Below, piece by piece: positions 10,296 to 18,226 of a stretch of 28,966 nucleotides of DNA. This DNA comes from an uncultured Prevotella sp. (GTDB lineage: Bacteria; Bacteroidota; Bacteroidia; Bacteroidales; Bacteroidaceae). Under the pieces are notes generated by a model that saw only the letters and a program-made list of their open reading frames with translations, ran no database searches and was not told the DNA's origin. The position numbers and the translations under genes are program-made. Each line of letters opens with the position of its first letter. Positions within the stretch are counted from its first letter, which is position 1. The stretch covers positions 1-28,966 of the forward strand of contig CAKQMS010000036.1 in assembly GCA_934254985.1 (NCBI GenBank), given 5' to 3'.

Positions 10296-10347
10296 CCACA
10301 TTTTAACATCATTTTCTTACATCTTATATTTATTTTCTATATCTTTG
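10296..10347 (+). promoter_or_regulatory. GH3-b promoter with upstream CCACATTTTA box
   Basis: TATCTTTG (10340-10347) is a TAnnTTTG -7 element. CCACATTTTA (10296-10305) lies 34 bases upstream, matching the susC and GH3-a promoters. A further CCACTTTTAG occurs at 10219-10228, farther away. The leader to the ATG at 10425 would be about 70 bases. Confidence 0.55.
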
Positions 10348-10424
10348 TACTAGATAAACTGCATCTCAGCAACCTACATTATATAATATAGTAAGAGATT
10401 TATTACACTTAACAATATAAACAA

Positions 10425-12797
10425 ATGAAGACAACACTTTTATCACTAACGTTTCTATTGGTAGGCTCTATTGGGGCACCAGCTATTGCCCATATTTCCG
10501 CACCAATGAAAAAAGAAACAATCGCAACCAAGAAAGGCAAAATTCTACCAATGAATGAGTTTGTTGACCAACTCATGGGAAAAATGACACTACAAGAGAA
10601 GATTGGACAGCTTAACCTTATGGTAGCTGGCGACATCACTACTGGTGGCGCACTCAACACTCAAGTAGGTAGCGACATCGCACAAGGCAACATGGGAGGC
10701 GTGTTCAACATCAAAGGCATTGAAAAAATCAAGGCTTTGCAAGAGGTAGCCGTCAAGAACTCTCGTCTCGGAATTCCTCTTCTTGTAGGTATGGACGTTA
10801 TTCATGGCTATGAAACAATATTCCCAATTCCTCTTGCCCTATCCTGCTCTTGGGACACCGAAGCAATGAAAGTTGTTGGCGAAATATCTGCAAAAGAAGC
10901 AAGCGCAGACGGCATCAACTGGACTTTCTCACCAATGGTAGACATCGCATTAGATGCACGTTGGGGACGAATAAGTGAAGGTAATGGCGAGGACCCTTAC
11001 TTGAGTGGTGTACTCGGTGCTGCCATGACTCAAGGCTATCAAGGCGTAGATATGCGCACTGAAGACATTTTGAGAGCCAACCGTATCATGGCTTGCCTTA
11101 AACACTTTGCTCTATATGGCGCAGTAGAAAGCGGTAAGGAGTACAATACTGTTGATATGAGCCGTGTACGCATGATGAATCAATATTTGCCACCCTACGA
11201 AGCTGTGGTTAAAGCAGGTGTAGGTAGCGTGATGTCATCATTCAATCTTATCGACTATATACCAGCTACTGCCAACAAATGGATGATGACCGATGTGTTG
11301 AGAAATCAATGGGGCTTCAATGGTTTCGTAGTTACTGACTATGCTTCTATCTCCGAAATATTGAAGCACGGAACTGCCAAAAATCTCAAAGAGGCTTCCG
11401 AGCAAGCATTGAAGGCAGGTACGGATATGGACATGTGTTCAAATGCCTTTGTAAAACATCTTGCACAAAGCATAAAAGAAGGCAAAGTGAGCGAAGAAGA
11501 AATAAACATTGCCTGTCGCCGAATTCTTGAAGCAAAATATAAACTGGGATTGTTCATCGACCCTTACCGCTACTGCAACACCAAGCGCAGCAAGAGCGAG
11601 ATTTACACAGCAGAGAACCGTCAGGCAGCCCGCGACGTTGCTGCTGAGACCTTTGTACTTCTGAAGAATGAAGGCAATATCCTGCCACTGAAGAAGGAAG
11701 GAAAAATAGCCCTGATAGGTCCGCTTGCCGACACAAGAAACAACATTGCCGGCACATGGAGCGTAGCACAGGTACCATCTAAATATACCACCATCAAGGA
11801 GGCAATGGAGCATGCACTTGCCGGAAAAGCCACTTTATTATATGCCCAAGGAAGCAATATCTGGCGCAATCAGGAGCTGCAGAAAAACGGAGAATTCGGC
11901 AAGTCGATCAACTGGGGCGACGAGACTGAGATGAAGAACGAAGCCCTAAAAATAGCGAAAGAAGCTGACGTAATAGTATGTGCAATGGGCGAAAGTGCCG
12001 AGATGAGTGGCGAATGTGGAAGCCGTACAAACCTTGAAATGCCTGATGTGCAACATGAACTCTTGGCAGAACTCGTTAAAATAGGTAAGCCTGTAGTGTT
12101 ACTCAATTTTGCCGGTAGACCAACTGTGCTCACATGGGAAAAACAGAATGTACCAGCCATCATGAATGTATGGTTTGGAGGCTCAGAGATTGGTGATGCT
12201 CTCTGCGACGTGATTTTTGGAGATAAGGTGCCTTCGGGTAAACTCACTACATCTATGCCTAAAACCACAGGGCAGGAGCCTCTCTACTACAACCACCAGA
12301 ACACAGGTCGCCCTGTACCGGACGACAACCAGAAGTTCGCCAAGTATGCAAGCAACTGCCTCGATGTAAGCAATGGCCCTCTCTATCCATTTGGTTATGG
12401 TTTGAGCTATACAACCTTCGAATATAGCAACTTCAAACTGAGTAGTCAAGAAGCAGATATCAATGGCAACCAAGAAGCCACAGAGTGGCAGAATGGCAAA
12501 AAGATAACTGCCACTATCACCGTTAAGAATACTGGAATTCGCGATGCCGACGAGATAGTACAACTATATATTCGCGATATGGTGGCAAGTATCTCCCGAC
12601 CAATTAAAGAGTTGAAGGGCTTCAAACGCATTCATCTTGCAGCAGGCGAAAGCAAAGAAGTAAGTTTCGAAATAACTCCAGACATGCTCAAATTCTACAA
12701 TATAGAATTAAAGCACGTAATAGAACCAGGCGACTTCCAAATAATGATAGGAGCCAACAGTAAAGAAGTAGAAACCTTGAACTTCAACGTAAAATAA
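10425..12797 (+). CDS. bglX: Periplasmic BglX-like GH3 beta-glucosidase (GH3-b)
   Basis: This 790-aa enzyme resembles BglX, the periplasmic beta-glucosidase that releases glucose from beta-linked oligosaccharides. A signal peptide (about 1-22) precedes the barrel with KMTLQEKIGQLNL (53-65), GMDVIHGYETIFPIPLA (122-138), DARWGRISEGNGEDPYL (177-193), the KH pair (226-227) and FVVTDYAS (301-308), with Asp305 as nucleophile. The second domain has GESAEMSGECGSR (522-534), where Glu530 is the expected acid/base. A fibronectin-III-like domain closes the protein (about 695-785). It differs clearly from GH3-a (GVNIYRTP/SDWGG type), so the two are not recent duplicates and probably act on different linkages or chain lengths. 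It carries its own promoter with the locus-wide box. The symbol rests on family resemblance only. Confidence 0.93.
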   Translation: MKTTLLSLTFLLVGSIGAPAIAHISAPMKKETIATKKGKILPMNEFVDQLMGKMTLQEKIGQLNLMVAGDITTGGALNTQVGSDIAQGNMGGVFNIKGIEKIKALQEVAVKNSRLGIPLLVGMDVIHGYETIFPIPLALSCSWDTEAMKVVGEISAKEASADGINWTFSPMVDIALDARWGRISEGNGEDPYLSGVLGAAMTQGYQGVDMRTEDILRANRIMACLKHFALYGAVESGKEYNTVDMSRVRMMNQYLPPYEAVVKAGVGSVMSSFNLIDYIPATANKWMMTDVLRNQWGFNGFVVTDYASISEILKHGTAKNLKEASEQALKAGTDMDMCSNAFVKHLAQSIKEGKVSEEEINIACRRILEAKYKLGLFIDPYRYCNTKRSKSEIYTAENRQAARDVAAETFVLLKNEGNILPLKKEGKIALIGPLADTRNNIAGTWSVAQVPSKYTTIKEAMEHALAGKATLLYAQGSNIWRNQELQKNGEFGKSINWGDETEMKNEALKIAKEADVIVCAMGESAEMSGECGSRTNLEMPDVQHELLAELVKIGKPVVLLNFAGRPTVLTWEKQNVPAIMNVWFGGSEIGDALCDVIFGDKVPSGKLTTSMPKTTGQEPLYYNHQNTGRPVPDDNQKFAKYASNCLDVSNGPLYPFGYGLSYTTFEYSNFKLSSQEADINGNQEATEWQNGKKITATITVKNTGIRDADEIVQLYIRDMVASISRPIKELKGFKRIHLAAGESKEVSFEITPDMLKFYNIELKHVIEPGDFQIMIGANSKEVETLNFNVK

Positions 12798-12835
12798 TAC
12801 AATATACAAAGAAATCTGACCTACAGATACTATAT

Positions 12836-12877
12836 AAAAGCGGTTGTGTAATAGTGACAAACTACACAACCGCTTTT
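12836..12877 (+). terminator. Intrinsic terminator after GH3-b
   Basis: A perfect 15-bp stem (12836-12850 against 12863-12877, core AGCGGTTGTGTA) with a 12-base loop ends in CTTTT. It closes the GH3-b transcript before the next promoter. Confidence 0.85.
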
Positions 12878-12930
12878 AATATTTCCTGTTCGTAGGCTGC
12901 ACTCAACAATAAAAATGAATTTGCATTCAT

Positions 12931-12961
12931 TTTGTATTGTCTTCGTTTTGCACTATCTTTG
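12931..12961 (+). promoter_or_regulatory. Promoter of the YgbA-like gene, probably leaderless
   Basis: TTTG (12931-12934), a 19-base spacer and TATCTTTG (12954-12961) match the Bacteroidota -33/-7 consensus. Transcription should begin a few bases after the box, at or next to the ATG at 12967. Confidence 0.65.
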
Positions 12962-12966
12962 CACAC

Positions 12967-13263
12967 ATGAATAGAATAAAGGAAGAACAACGAGTTGTTG
13001 AGCAGATGATACGGTTGTACTGCAGGAAGAAGGAGGGCAACAAGGATTTATGTCCTGAGTGCAAAGAACTGCTTCAATATGCTACAGCAAGACTGGAACG
13101 CTGCAAGTTTGGCGAAAACAAAACAACTTGCAAGAAGTGTCCCATCCACTGCTATCGCCCTCAGATGAAAGAACGAATGTGCAAAGTGATGCGCTGGGCT
13201 GGTCCTAGAATGATTTTGTATCACCCAGTTGCTGCCATAAAGCATATCATAAGAGAAATTTAA
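12967..13263 (+). CDS. ygbA: YgbA-like 'nitrous oxide-stimulated promoter' family protein
   Basis: This 98-aa cytoplasmic protein matches the family of E. coli YgbA, a small protein linked to nitrosative stress. The family signature is the C-terminal half: CKKCPIHCYRPQMKERM (55-71) followed by MRWAGPRMILYHPVAAIKH (75-93). Cysteines at 19, 29, 32, 46, 55, 58, 62 and 72, including two CxxC pairs, suggest metal or Fe-S binding. The biochemical role is not established to my knowledge. I chose the ATG at 12967 rather than the upstream TTG at 12937, because the latter lies inside the promoter. The N-terminal segment RIKEEQRVVEQMIRLY resembles the start of YgbA as I remember it. A 12-base gap leads to the next gene. 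Confidence 0.85.
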   Translation: MNRIKEEQRVVEQMIRLYCRKKEGNKDLCPECKELLQYATARLERCKFGENKTTCKKCPIHCYRPQMKERMCKVMRWAGPRMILYHPVAAIKHIIREI

Positions 13264-13274
13264 AACAGAGTAAA

Positions 13275-13523
13275 ATGAATTCTGCAAATATGACTATTGA
13301 TACAACAAACCTCTGTTCACATCTTCAAAAAAAGTTGTTTGAACCTGAGGGTGTATATTATCCTATCTGGCAAGCCATGCAGAATGATGAGGAGTTGACA
13401 GCCGTGGTTCGCTCACGACAGCTTCACATTTATCGTAGTGGAAAGAAGATTCTCATTCTTGCAGGCAAGGCTCAGCCTAAGATTATCAGAGAGGATAAAC
13501 TGAATGAATTGATAATAAAATAA
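13275..13523 (+). CDS. Small protein of unknown function (82 aa)
   Basis: I do not recognise this protein with certainty. It is 82 aa, without signal peptide, membrane segment or Cys pairs. The central part (GVYYPIWQAMQNDEELTAVV followed by RSRQLHIYRSGKKILILAG) reads like a small alpha/beta domain of the kind that begins longer Bacteroidota proteins, including putative restriction-type proteins. It may therefore be the surviving N-terminus of a larger gene, but no continuation is visible in any frame before the next gene. It lies 11 bases after the YgbA-like gene and 29 bases before the acetyltransferase, so all three are likely one transcript. Confidence 0.6.
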   Translation: MNSANMTIDTTNLCSHLQKKLFEPEGVYYPIWQAMQNDEELTAVVRSRQLHIYRSGKKILILAGKAQPKIIREDKLNELIIK

Positions 13524-13552
13524 AGAACTGAGAATTTGATTGAAATAATCTG

Positions 13553-14068
13553 ATGGAAACAGAAAGAATTTTACTTCGCTATTGGCTGGAATCTGATGCA
13601 GAGGCACTCTTCAAGTACGCCTCCGACCCTGACGTAGGACCACGGGCAGGATGGCCAGCACATAAGTCTGTAGAAGAAAGCCGGGAGATAATCCGGACTT
13701 ACTTCCATAATGATACGACATGGGCGATTGTGTTGAAAGAGACAGGCGAGGCTATCGGCTGCATCGGCTACTACACCCATGAAACCAGCAACATCCCTAT
13801 CGGAGAAAACGACTGCGAGGTGGGCTATTGGGTAGGAAAACCTTATTGGAACAAGGGAATCTGCACCGAAGCCTTGAAACTGATGCTCGACTACTGCGTC
13901 AACGAGAAGCATTTCGAAAACATCTGGGCTGACCACTTCACAGGCAATCCTGCATCAGGAAAGGTCATGGAGAAATGCGGTTTCTCTGACACTGGAATGC
14001 TGAACCAATGCAGCCAGCTCGTTGGGGGCGACAAGGATATGGTCAAAGTGTTTAAGTACAAATATTAG
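13553..14068 (+). CDS. GNAT-family N-acetyltransferase (RimJ/RimL-like)
   Basis: This 171-aa enzyme should transfer an acetyl group from acetyl-CoA to an amine. METERILLRYW at the start is the common opening of RimJ/RimL-like acetyltransferases. Motif D/A follows as CEVGYWVGKPYWNKGICTEAL (88-107), whose WNKGICTEA segment forms the pyrophosphate-binding loop. Motif B is seen as GNPASGKVMEKCGFSDTG. The length is typical for a single-domain GNAT. The acceptor is unknown, and the family includes ribosomal-protein, peptide and antibiotic acetyltransferases. It is the third gene of the small plus-strand cluster. Its local GC content is higher than that of the 82-aa gene before it. Confidence 0.9.
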   Translation: METERILLRYWLESDAEALFKYASDPDVGPRAGWPAHKSVEESREIIRTYFHNDTTWAIVLKETGEAIGCIGYYTHETSNIPIGENDCEVGYWVGKPYWNKGICTEALKLMLDYCVNEKHFENIWADHFTGNPASGKVMEKCGFSDTGMLNQCSQLVGGDKDMVKVFKYKY

Positions 14069-14204
14069 GCAAGATAACACCACGGCTCCCGTCATCACCA
14101 TAGCCGCCACAGCAAGGCGGTAGTCAAAGTGTGAACAGCATTCTGAGAAGAGAAATGAAATGAAATAAAATAAATAATTCTTCGTTTTTCCGCTCACTTA
14201 GTAG

Positions 14205-14212
14205 TAACTTTG
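14205..14212 (+). promoter_or_regulatory. -7 element upstream of the DUF2461 gene
   Basis: TAACTTTG matches TAnnTTTG and lies 28 bases before the ATG at 14241. The -33 side is T-rich (14183-14189) but not a clean TTTG. Confidence 0.5.
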
Positions 14213-14240
14213 CACTATGTAAACATTAAGATCACACATA

Positions 14241-14933
14241 ATGCAAGAAATCTTAGACTTCCTTCGCGAATTGGAAAAGAACAACAATCGCGAATGGTTT
14301 AATACAAATAAAGAGCGATACCAAGAGGTATTAAAGAAATGGTACGCATTCTGCGAAGACCTCATCACAGAAATCGGACGCTTTGATGCAGACATTGCCC
14401 CACTAACAATAAAAGACTGCACCTACCGCATTTACCGCGACACAAGATTCAGCAAGGACAAGTCACCATACAAAACCCATTTCGGAGTGTTCCTGGCAAA
14501 AGGAGGCAAAAAGTCGATGCATGCAGGTTATTATTTCCATATCGGAACAGGCAACAGCTCAGAATATCCACATGCCCACATGCTCGCTTCAGGCAACTAT
14601 TGCTACGACAATAAGGCTGTCAAAATATTGCGCGAAGATATTAGCGACGAATGGGAAACTTTCAGCGCCAGCATCCTGGGAAAGGCCAACAGCATGTTTA
14701 CTCCCGATATGGAAGGAGCATTAAAGCGAGTACCAAGAGAATACGACCCAAATGCGCCATACGCAGATTGGATGCGAATGAAAGCCTATTGTCTAACAGC
14801 CCAAGTCAACGACAACTTCCTGCTGAACGATAATCTTGCCCATCGTTTGGCAGAACTGTTCCAAACCACAAAACCTTTTATCGATTATATAAACCGTGCC
14901 GTCTACTACGTGAAAGAAGAAATGGAAGTGTGA
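14241..14933 (+). CDS. DUF2461 family protein
   Basis: This 230-aa cytoplasmic protein fits the DUF2461 (TIGR02453) family, widespread in bacteria and some fungi, with no established function. The diagnostic parts are the N-terminal ILDFLRELEKNNNREWFNTN (4-23), the central YRIYRDTRFSKDKSPYKTHFG (with Arg and Lys residues likely lining a pocket), and the following GYYFHIG segment. A C-terminal LAELFQTTKPFIDYINRAV completes the family pattern, and the length is typical. It has its own -7 element and lies 55 bases before tcdA, with no terminator between, so the two are probably co-transcribed. Confidence 0.9.
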   Translation: MQEILDFLRELEKNNNREWFNTNKERYQEVLKKWYAFCEDLITEIGRFDADIAPLTIKDCTYRIYRDTRFSKDKSPYKTHFGVFLAKGGKKSMHAGYYFHIGTGNSSEYPHAHMLASGNYCYDNKAVKILREDISDEWETFSASILGKANSMFTPDMEGALKRVPREYDPNAPYADWMRMKAYCLTAQVNDNFLLNDNLAHRLAELFQTTKPFIDYINRAVYYVKEEMEV

Positions 14934-14988
14934 TAGTTCGAAGGAGCAATAATCCGCAACAACAAATTATAATTCTTACAAAAAATAA

Positions 14989-15873
14989 ATGGAAAACAGA
15001 ATAACAACAATGGAGCGAGGAATGCAGCGACGCACCGAACTGCTCCTTGGAAAAGATAATCTCGATAAACTGCAGTCGGCACGAGTACTCATCTTCGGCA
15101 TAGGTGGCGTAGGCTCATGGTGTGCCGAAGGACTGGTGCGTAGCGGAGTCCGCAACATCACAATCGTGGATAGCGACCGCGTGTGTGTTACCAACTGCAA
15201 CCGACAACTGATGGCTACAAGTCGCACCATAGGAGAAGTAAAAGTCGACGCCTTGCGACAACGACTTCTTGAAATAAATCCCGATGCCAACATCACAGCC
15301 TATCAGAAAATATATCAGGCAGAAACTGCAGAAGAGTTCCACATGGAGGAATACGACTTCATCATCGACGCCATCGATTCACTAAAAGATAAAGCCGACC
15401 TCATACTCCGTGCCACCGCCCTACCCAACCATATCACCTTCGTATCATCCATGGGTGCAGCCCTACGCCGTGACCCATTCATGATTAGAAAAGCAGAGTT
15501 TTTCAAAGTAAAAGGCGACCCATTGGCACGAGCCCTACGCAAAAAATTTAAGCACAACAAGACAACCCCAAGTCGCAAGTTCATGTGCGTATATAGCGAG
15601 GAAAAGCCAATGCAGAACCTTGGCGTAAACAAAGCCTGTGGCACAGGTGGATGCCTCTGTCCAAAGGCAAAACTGCTCAGCGGAGAACGAGGTACAGATA
15701 CTGCCGTCTATGATGCACCTGGCGACCAGCGACTCGTGGAGCACGAATGGTGCACATCAAAAGCACAAATCAACGGTTCCCTCTGCCACATCACCGCCTC
15801 ATTCGGCATGGCAATAGCAGGAATCGTAATCAACGACATCATCGACTGTCAAGACACAACTCCGCAACAGTAG
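14989..15873 (+). CDS. tcdA: tRNA threonylcarbamoyladenosine dehydratase
   Basis: TcdA (CsdL/YgdL) is an E1-like enzyme that uses ATP to convert t6A37 of ANN-decoding tRNAs into its cyclic form ct6A. The N-terminus MERGMQRRTELLLGKDNL is typical. The nucleotide-binding loop is FGIGGVGSW (36-44), followed by D-x-D (61-63) and NRQLMATSRTIGEVKVD (71-87), which are ThiF/MoeB-like motifs. A DAIDSLKDKADLI stretch and a C-terminal GSLCHITASFGM complete the family pattern. The 294-aa length is slightly over the usual 240-270. The start could also be the ATG at 15010, which would remove seven residues. A terminator pair follows directly. Confidence 0.95.
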   Translation: MENRITTMERGMQRRTELLLGKDNLDKLQSARVLIFGIGGVGSWCAEGLVRSGVRNITIVDSDRVCVTNCNRQLMATSRTIGEVKVDALRQRLLEINPDANITAYQKIYQAETAEEFHMEEYDFIIDAIDSLKDKADLILRATALPNHITFVSSMGAALRRDPFMIRKAEFFKVKGDPLARALRKKFKHNKTTPSRKFMCVYSEEKPMQNLGVNKACGTGGCLCPKAKLLSGERGTDTAVYDAPGDQRLVEHEWCTSKAQINGSLCHITASFGMAIAGIVINDIIDCQDTTPQQ

Positions 15874-15883
15874 AAAACGAATA

Positions 15884-15924
15884 AGTCGTGAAAATCTGCT
15901 AAATAACAACAGATTTTCACGACT
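15884..15924 (+). terminator. Hairpin downstream of tcdA
   Basis: A perfect 15-bp stem pairs 15884-15898 with 15910-15924 (AGTCGTGAAAATCTG and its complement). It lacks a T-tract, so it may protect the 3' end or act together with the next stem. Confidence 0.55.
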
Positions 15925-15940
15925 CAACAAGCTAAAATAA

Positions 15941-15985
15941 AAAACCGACTGACTTTAAGCACAACGCTTAAAATCAGTCGGTTTT
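15941..15985 (+). terminator. Strong intrinsic terminator
   Basis: A 20-bp stem with one mismatch (15941-15960 against 15966-15985) and a 5-base loop is followed by TTTTATATTT and preceded by an A-tract. It can work in both directions and closes the tcdA transcript. Confidence 0.85.
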
Positions 15986-16004
15986 ATATTTCTTACTCCA
16001 ACCC

Positions 16005-16139
16005 CTCTATATTCGTGTAGACTCGAAATATTACTTCCCGTTTGTCAGTGGGTCTACGACAAATCTCGTGTTAGTTTAACTCTCCAACAGCCAAGCCCAC
16101 AGGGCTATTCGTGCTATTCGAGATATTCGTGTTCGTTTA
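16005..16139. repeat. Short repeat units of the ATTCGTG family
   Basis: The stretch holds two degenerate units. The first (16009-16075) has ATTCGTG and a GTAGAC/GTCTAC inverted pair around a variable middle. The second (16089-16139) carries the AGCCC-ACA-GGGCT hairpin (16094-16106) followed by three ATTCG repeats. The same unit type recurs at 18170-18220, 18600-18655, 18910-18975 and 20730-20790. No gene is seen here. Confidence 0.7.
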
Positions 16140-16141
16140 AA

Positions 16142-16380
16142 CCTCAAGCTGCAGAGCCGAGTTAGGCTCCCATCCGTGTCCTCTGAGTAATCCGTGTGCG
16201 ACATACTCAAGCAACGGTTTATCTAGGTTTATCGCCTGTTTGTTTTCTGAGAGGCGGGCGCGCCTCTGTTGCCGTGTATAGTCCAGACAGTCGAGAGTTC
16301 GCACTCTCGTAAAGGCTGGTCTATGCACAGCAACAAGCTCTGCTCAGAAAACAAACAGGTGTTTATCTTGGTTTATGTTC
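16142..16380. repeat. Long structured repeat element, copy 1
   Basis: The left part (16142-16178) contains a GAGCC/GGCTC hairpin and is nearly identical in all three copies. An AT-rich border with two GTTTATC-like runs follows. The fold is an outer 17-bp perfect stem (16235-16251 with 16343-16359) enclosing a short hairpin GAGGCG-GGCG-CGCCTC (16251-16266). A longer arm (16267-16335) is capped by CGAGAGT-TCGC-ACTCTCG (16292-16309). The right border (16358-16380) is identical to that of copy 2. It lies just past the 3' end of the helicase gene. No protein is encoded. Confidence 0.8.
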
Positions 16381-16419
16381 ATAACCCCAGCAAAGCGAAG
16401 CCAGATTCTTCACTCTCCG

Positions 16420-17988
16420 CTAATACCCCCATTTAGTATCCAGTTTCACCTCCTTCGTATTAATCACACTCTGCGTCAGCAGCGCACGATTACCCGACAG
16501 CAATTTAATCTCACGATAATTAGGCGGATAATACACCCTACCGTTCCTTATCAATATACCAACCCTGTTAGGCGCAATCTCAAAAATAGCAAACCCACCA
16601 ACAAAGTCATAAATCCTTCTATACACAGGCTGCAAGATAATGTCATCATCCACACGCAATCCCCATCTGCCCGAAACCTCAAAAGGCTTCACATCCTGCA
16701 AATACTCATAGCGTCTCTTGCCGCTCTGCACCTCCTTCTGCTTATCATACTGCGCAACAAACACCATGTCATTGCTCGGCACTACCACACTATTAGGCTT
16801 CTTTGCAAACACCGACACACTACCCTTGCCAGCCCTCACACCAGCATACATCGCCTTCCAGTTTCGCTCCCTATCCGGCAAACCAAACTTCCGATAATTA
16901 CCCACATTATCTATAATCATGCACACCTTATCCTTCTGCTTGCGGTTTACGCGCAAACCACGTCCCACCATCTGCAGATACTTAGCAAGCGACAACGTAG
17001 GACGAGCCATCTGAATGTACTCCACATCCGGACAATCGAAACCCTCATCAAAGAGATTCACGTTCACCAAACAATCCAGCTCACCCTTTCTGAAAGCCTC
17101 CACCATCCGTTCGCGCATCTTCGCAGGAGTCTTACTATCCAGAGCCACCGCCCTGACACCCTTCGCCACATAATAGGCAGCAATCATCTTAGCATGATCA
17201 ATGTCGATAGCATACACAATACCCTTCTTTCCATCAGCATGCTTCACCATGCTCTCATACAAACGCTTTATCGACTCAGGCACATTCAGCTTCTCATCCA
17301 TCTCATTAATCGAATAGTCACCATCACTGCCACGACCCCTCAACGAGTTAATCGTCAACTGATCCTGCGAATACTGACCAATCACCACATAGTCATAAGG
17401 AGCCAGATATCCACCCTTTATAAAATCCTTAGTCGACGGCGACAAAAGCAAACGCTCGAACAACAAGCCAAACGACTCCTTCTTCATCCTGCAAGGCGTA
17501 GCCGTCATACCCAACTTCAGCGCTTCCCTATTCCTTTCAAACAACACCTTATACGAACTCGCCAAAGCATGATGAGCCTCATCCACCACAATCAGTCCCG
17601 GCACACACTCCACCTGCTCCAACTCCTCCATGTGCCTACCCAGCCATTGAATAGACAACACACGAATCCTCACCTTAGCCTCCAGAGCCATCTCTTTCTC
17701 ACCATACTCCAAACAGAATCTATCCAGCGTCTGTTGCATCTGCTCCACAAGTTCCCGGCGATGCGCAACAATCCACACCTCCCCCTTCAGATAATTATTA
17801 AGAAACCATTTCACCACCGACGCCATCACGTAAGTCTTACCCGTACCCGTAGGCATCTGCACTATCACCGAGTTTCCCTCCTTATAGTCCTTCGTCCTAC
17901 GATACCTGCTGGCCACCTTCGTTGTCAGCATCTTGATAATATCCTCTACCATCCTCTGTTGGTAGTCATACAATTCGATCTTCTTCAT
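16420..17988 (-). CDS. DEAD/DEAH-box superfamily II helicase
   Basis: This 522-aa ATP-dependent helicase belongs to the UvrB/RecG-like 'type III restriction, res subunit' group. Helicase motifs are complete: Q-motif region LYDYQQ (7-11), Walker A PTGTGKT (46-52), motif Ia AHRREL, DEAH (136-139), TAT (162-164), and in the second RecA domain FDEGFDCP and QMVGRGLR (339-346). The C-terminal 170 residues are a beta-rich tail of unknown role. I used the ATG at 17988. A TTG ten codons upstream is less likely. No methylase or nuclease gene is next to it, so it does not form a restriction system here. It is flanked on both sides by the long structured repeats. A 540-codon open frame on the opposite strand is a shadow of this gene. 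Confidence 0.92.
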   Translation of the reverse strand: MKKIELYDYQQRMVEDIIKMLTTKVASRYRRTKDYKEGNSVIVQMPTGTGKTYVMASVVKWFLNNYLKGEVWIVAHRRELVEQMQQTLDRFCLEYGEKEMALEAKVRIRVLSIQWLGRHMEELEQVECVPGLIVVDEAHHALASSYKVLFERNREALKLGMTATPCRMKKESFGLLFERLLLSPSTKDFIKGGYLAPYDYVVIGQYSQDQLTINSLRGRGSDGDYSINEMDEKLNVPESIKRLYESMVKHADGKKGIVYAIDIDHAKMIAAYYVAKGVRAVALDSKTPAKMRERMVEAFRKGELDCLVNVNLFDEGFDCPDVEYIQMARPTLSLAKYLQMVGRGLRVNRKQKDKVCMIIDNVGNYRKFGLPDRERNWKAMYAGVRAGKGSVSVFAKKPNSVVVPSNDMVFVAQYDKQKEVQSGKRRYEYLQDVKPFEVSGRWGLRVDDDIILQPVYRRIYDFVGGFAIFEIAPNRVGILIRNGRVYYPPNYREIKLLSGNRALLTQSVINTKEVKLDTKWGY

Positions 17989-18169
17989 AATCGATAATGT
18001 TATTAGTGATAATTCCAATCACTCAAGCAATAGTTTGTCCCCCTTTATCCCCCCAGGTTTCACCTCGGTTTATATTAATCTAGCTTTACCCTTTTTACTC
18101 TTTAACCCTTTACCTTTTCCAACGGTTGTATCCGTTGTACCTGTTGTATTTGTTGTTTTAAAGACCTCA

Positions 18170-18226
18170 AGCAGCAAAGCCCACAGGGCTATTCGTGTGA
18201 TTTGAAACATTCGTGTTCTTTAAAGA
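18170..18226. repeat. Short repeat unit with ACA-loop hairpin
   Basis: AGCCC-ACA-GGGCT (18178-18190) is followed by two ATTCGTG runs. It directly precedes long element copy 2, the same order as in front of copy 1. The upstream stretch 17989-18169 holds no recognisable gene, only simple GTTGTA repeats. Confidence 0.7.

Noticed and set aside
13955..14197. Minus-strand frame with a membrane-like stretch (FDYRLAVAAMVMTGAVVL)
   Set aside because: It overlaps the acetyltransferase gene on the opposite strand and has no start context. At most it is a tiny remnant of a lost membrane-protein gene in 14069-14160.
14069..14240. tRNA gene or small RNA in the gap before the DUF2461 gene
   Set aside because: A GCCGCC…GGCGG pairing exists, but there is no cloverleaf or terminator. 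No tRNA-like fold was seen elsewhere in the window either.
16375..17997. A 540-codon open frame opposite the helicase gene
   Set aside because: It is the antisense shadow of a gene with complete helicase motifs. Its translation is rich in His, Leu, Arg and Thr with no domain logic, and it begins inside the repeat border.
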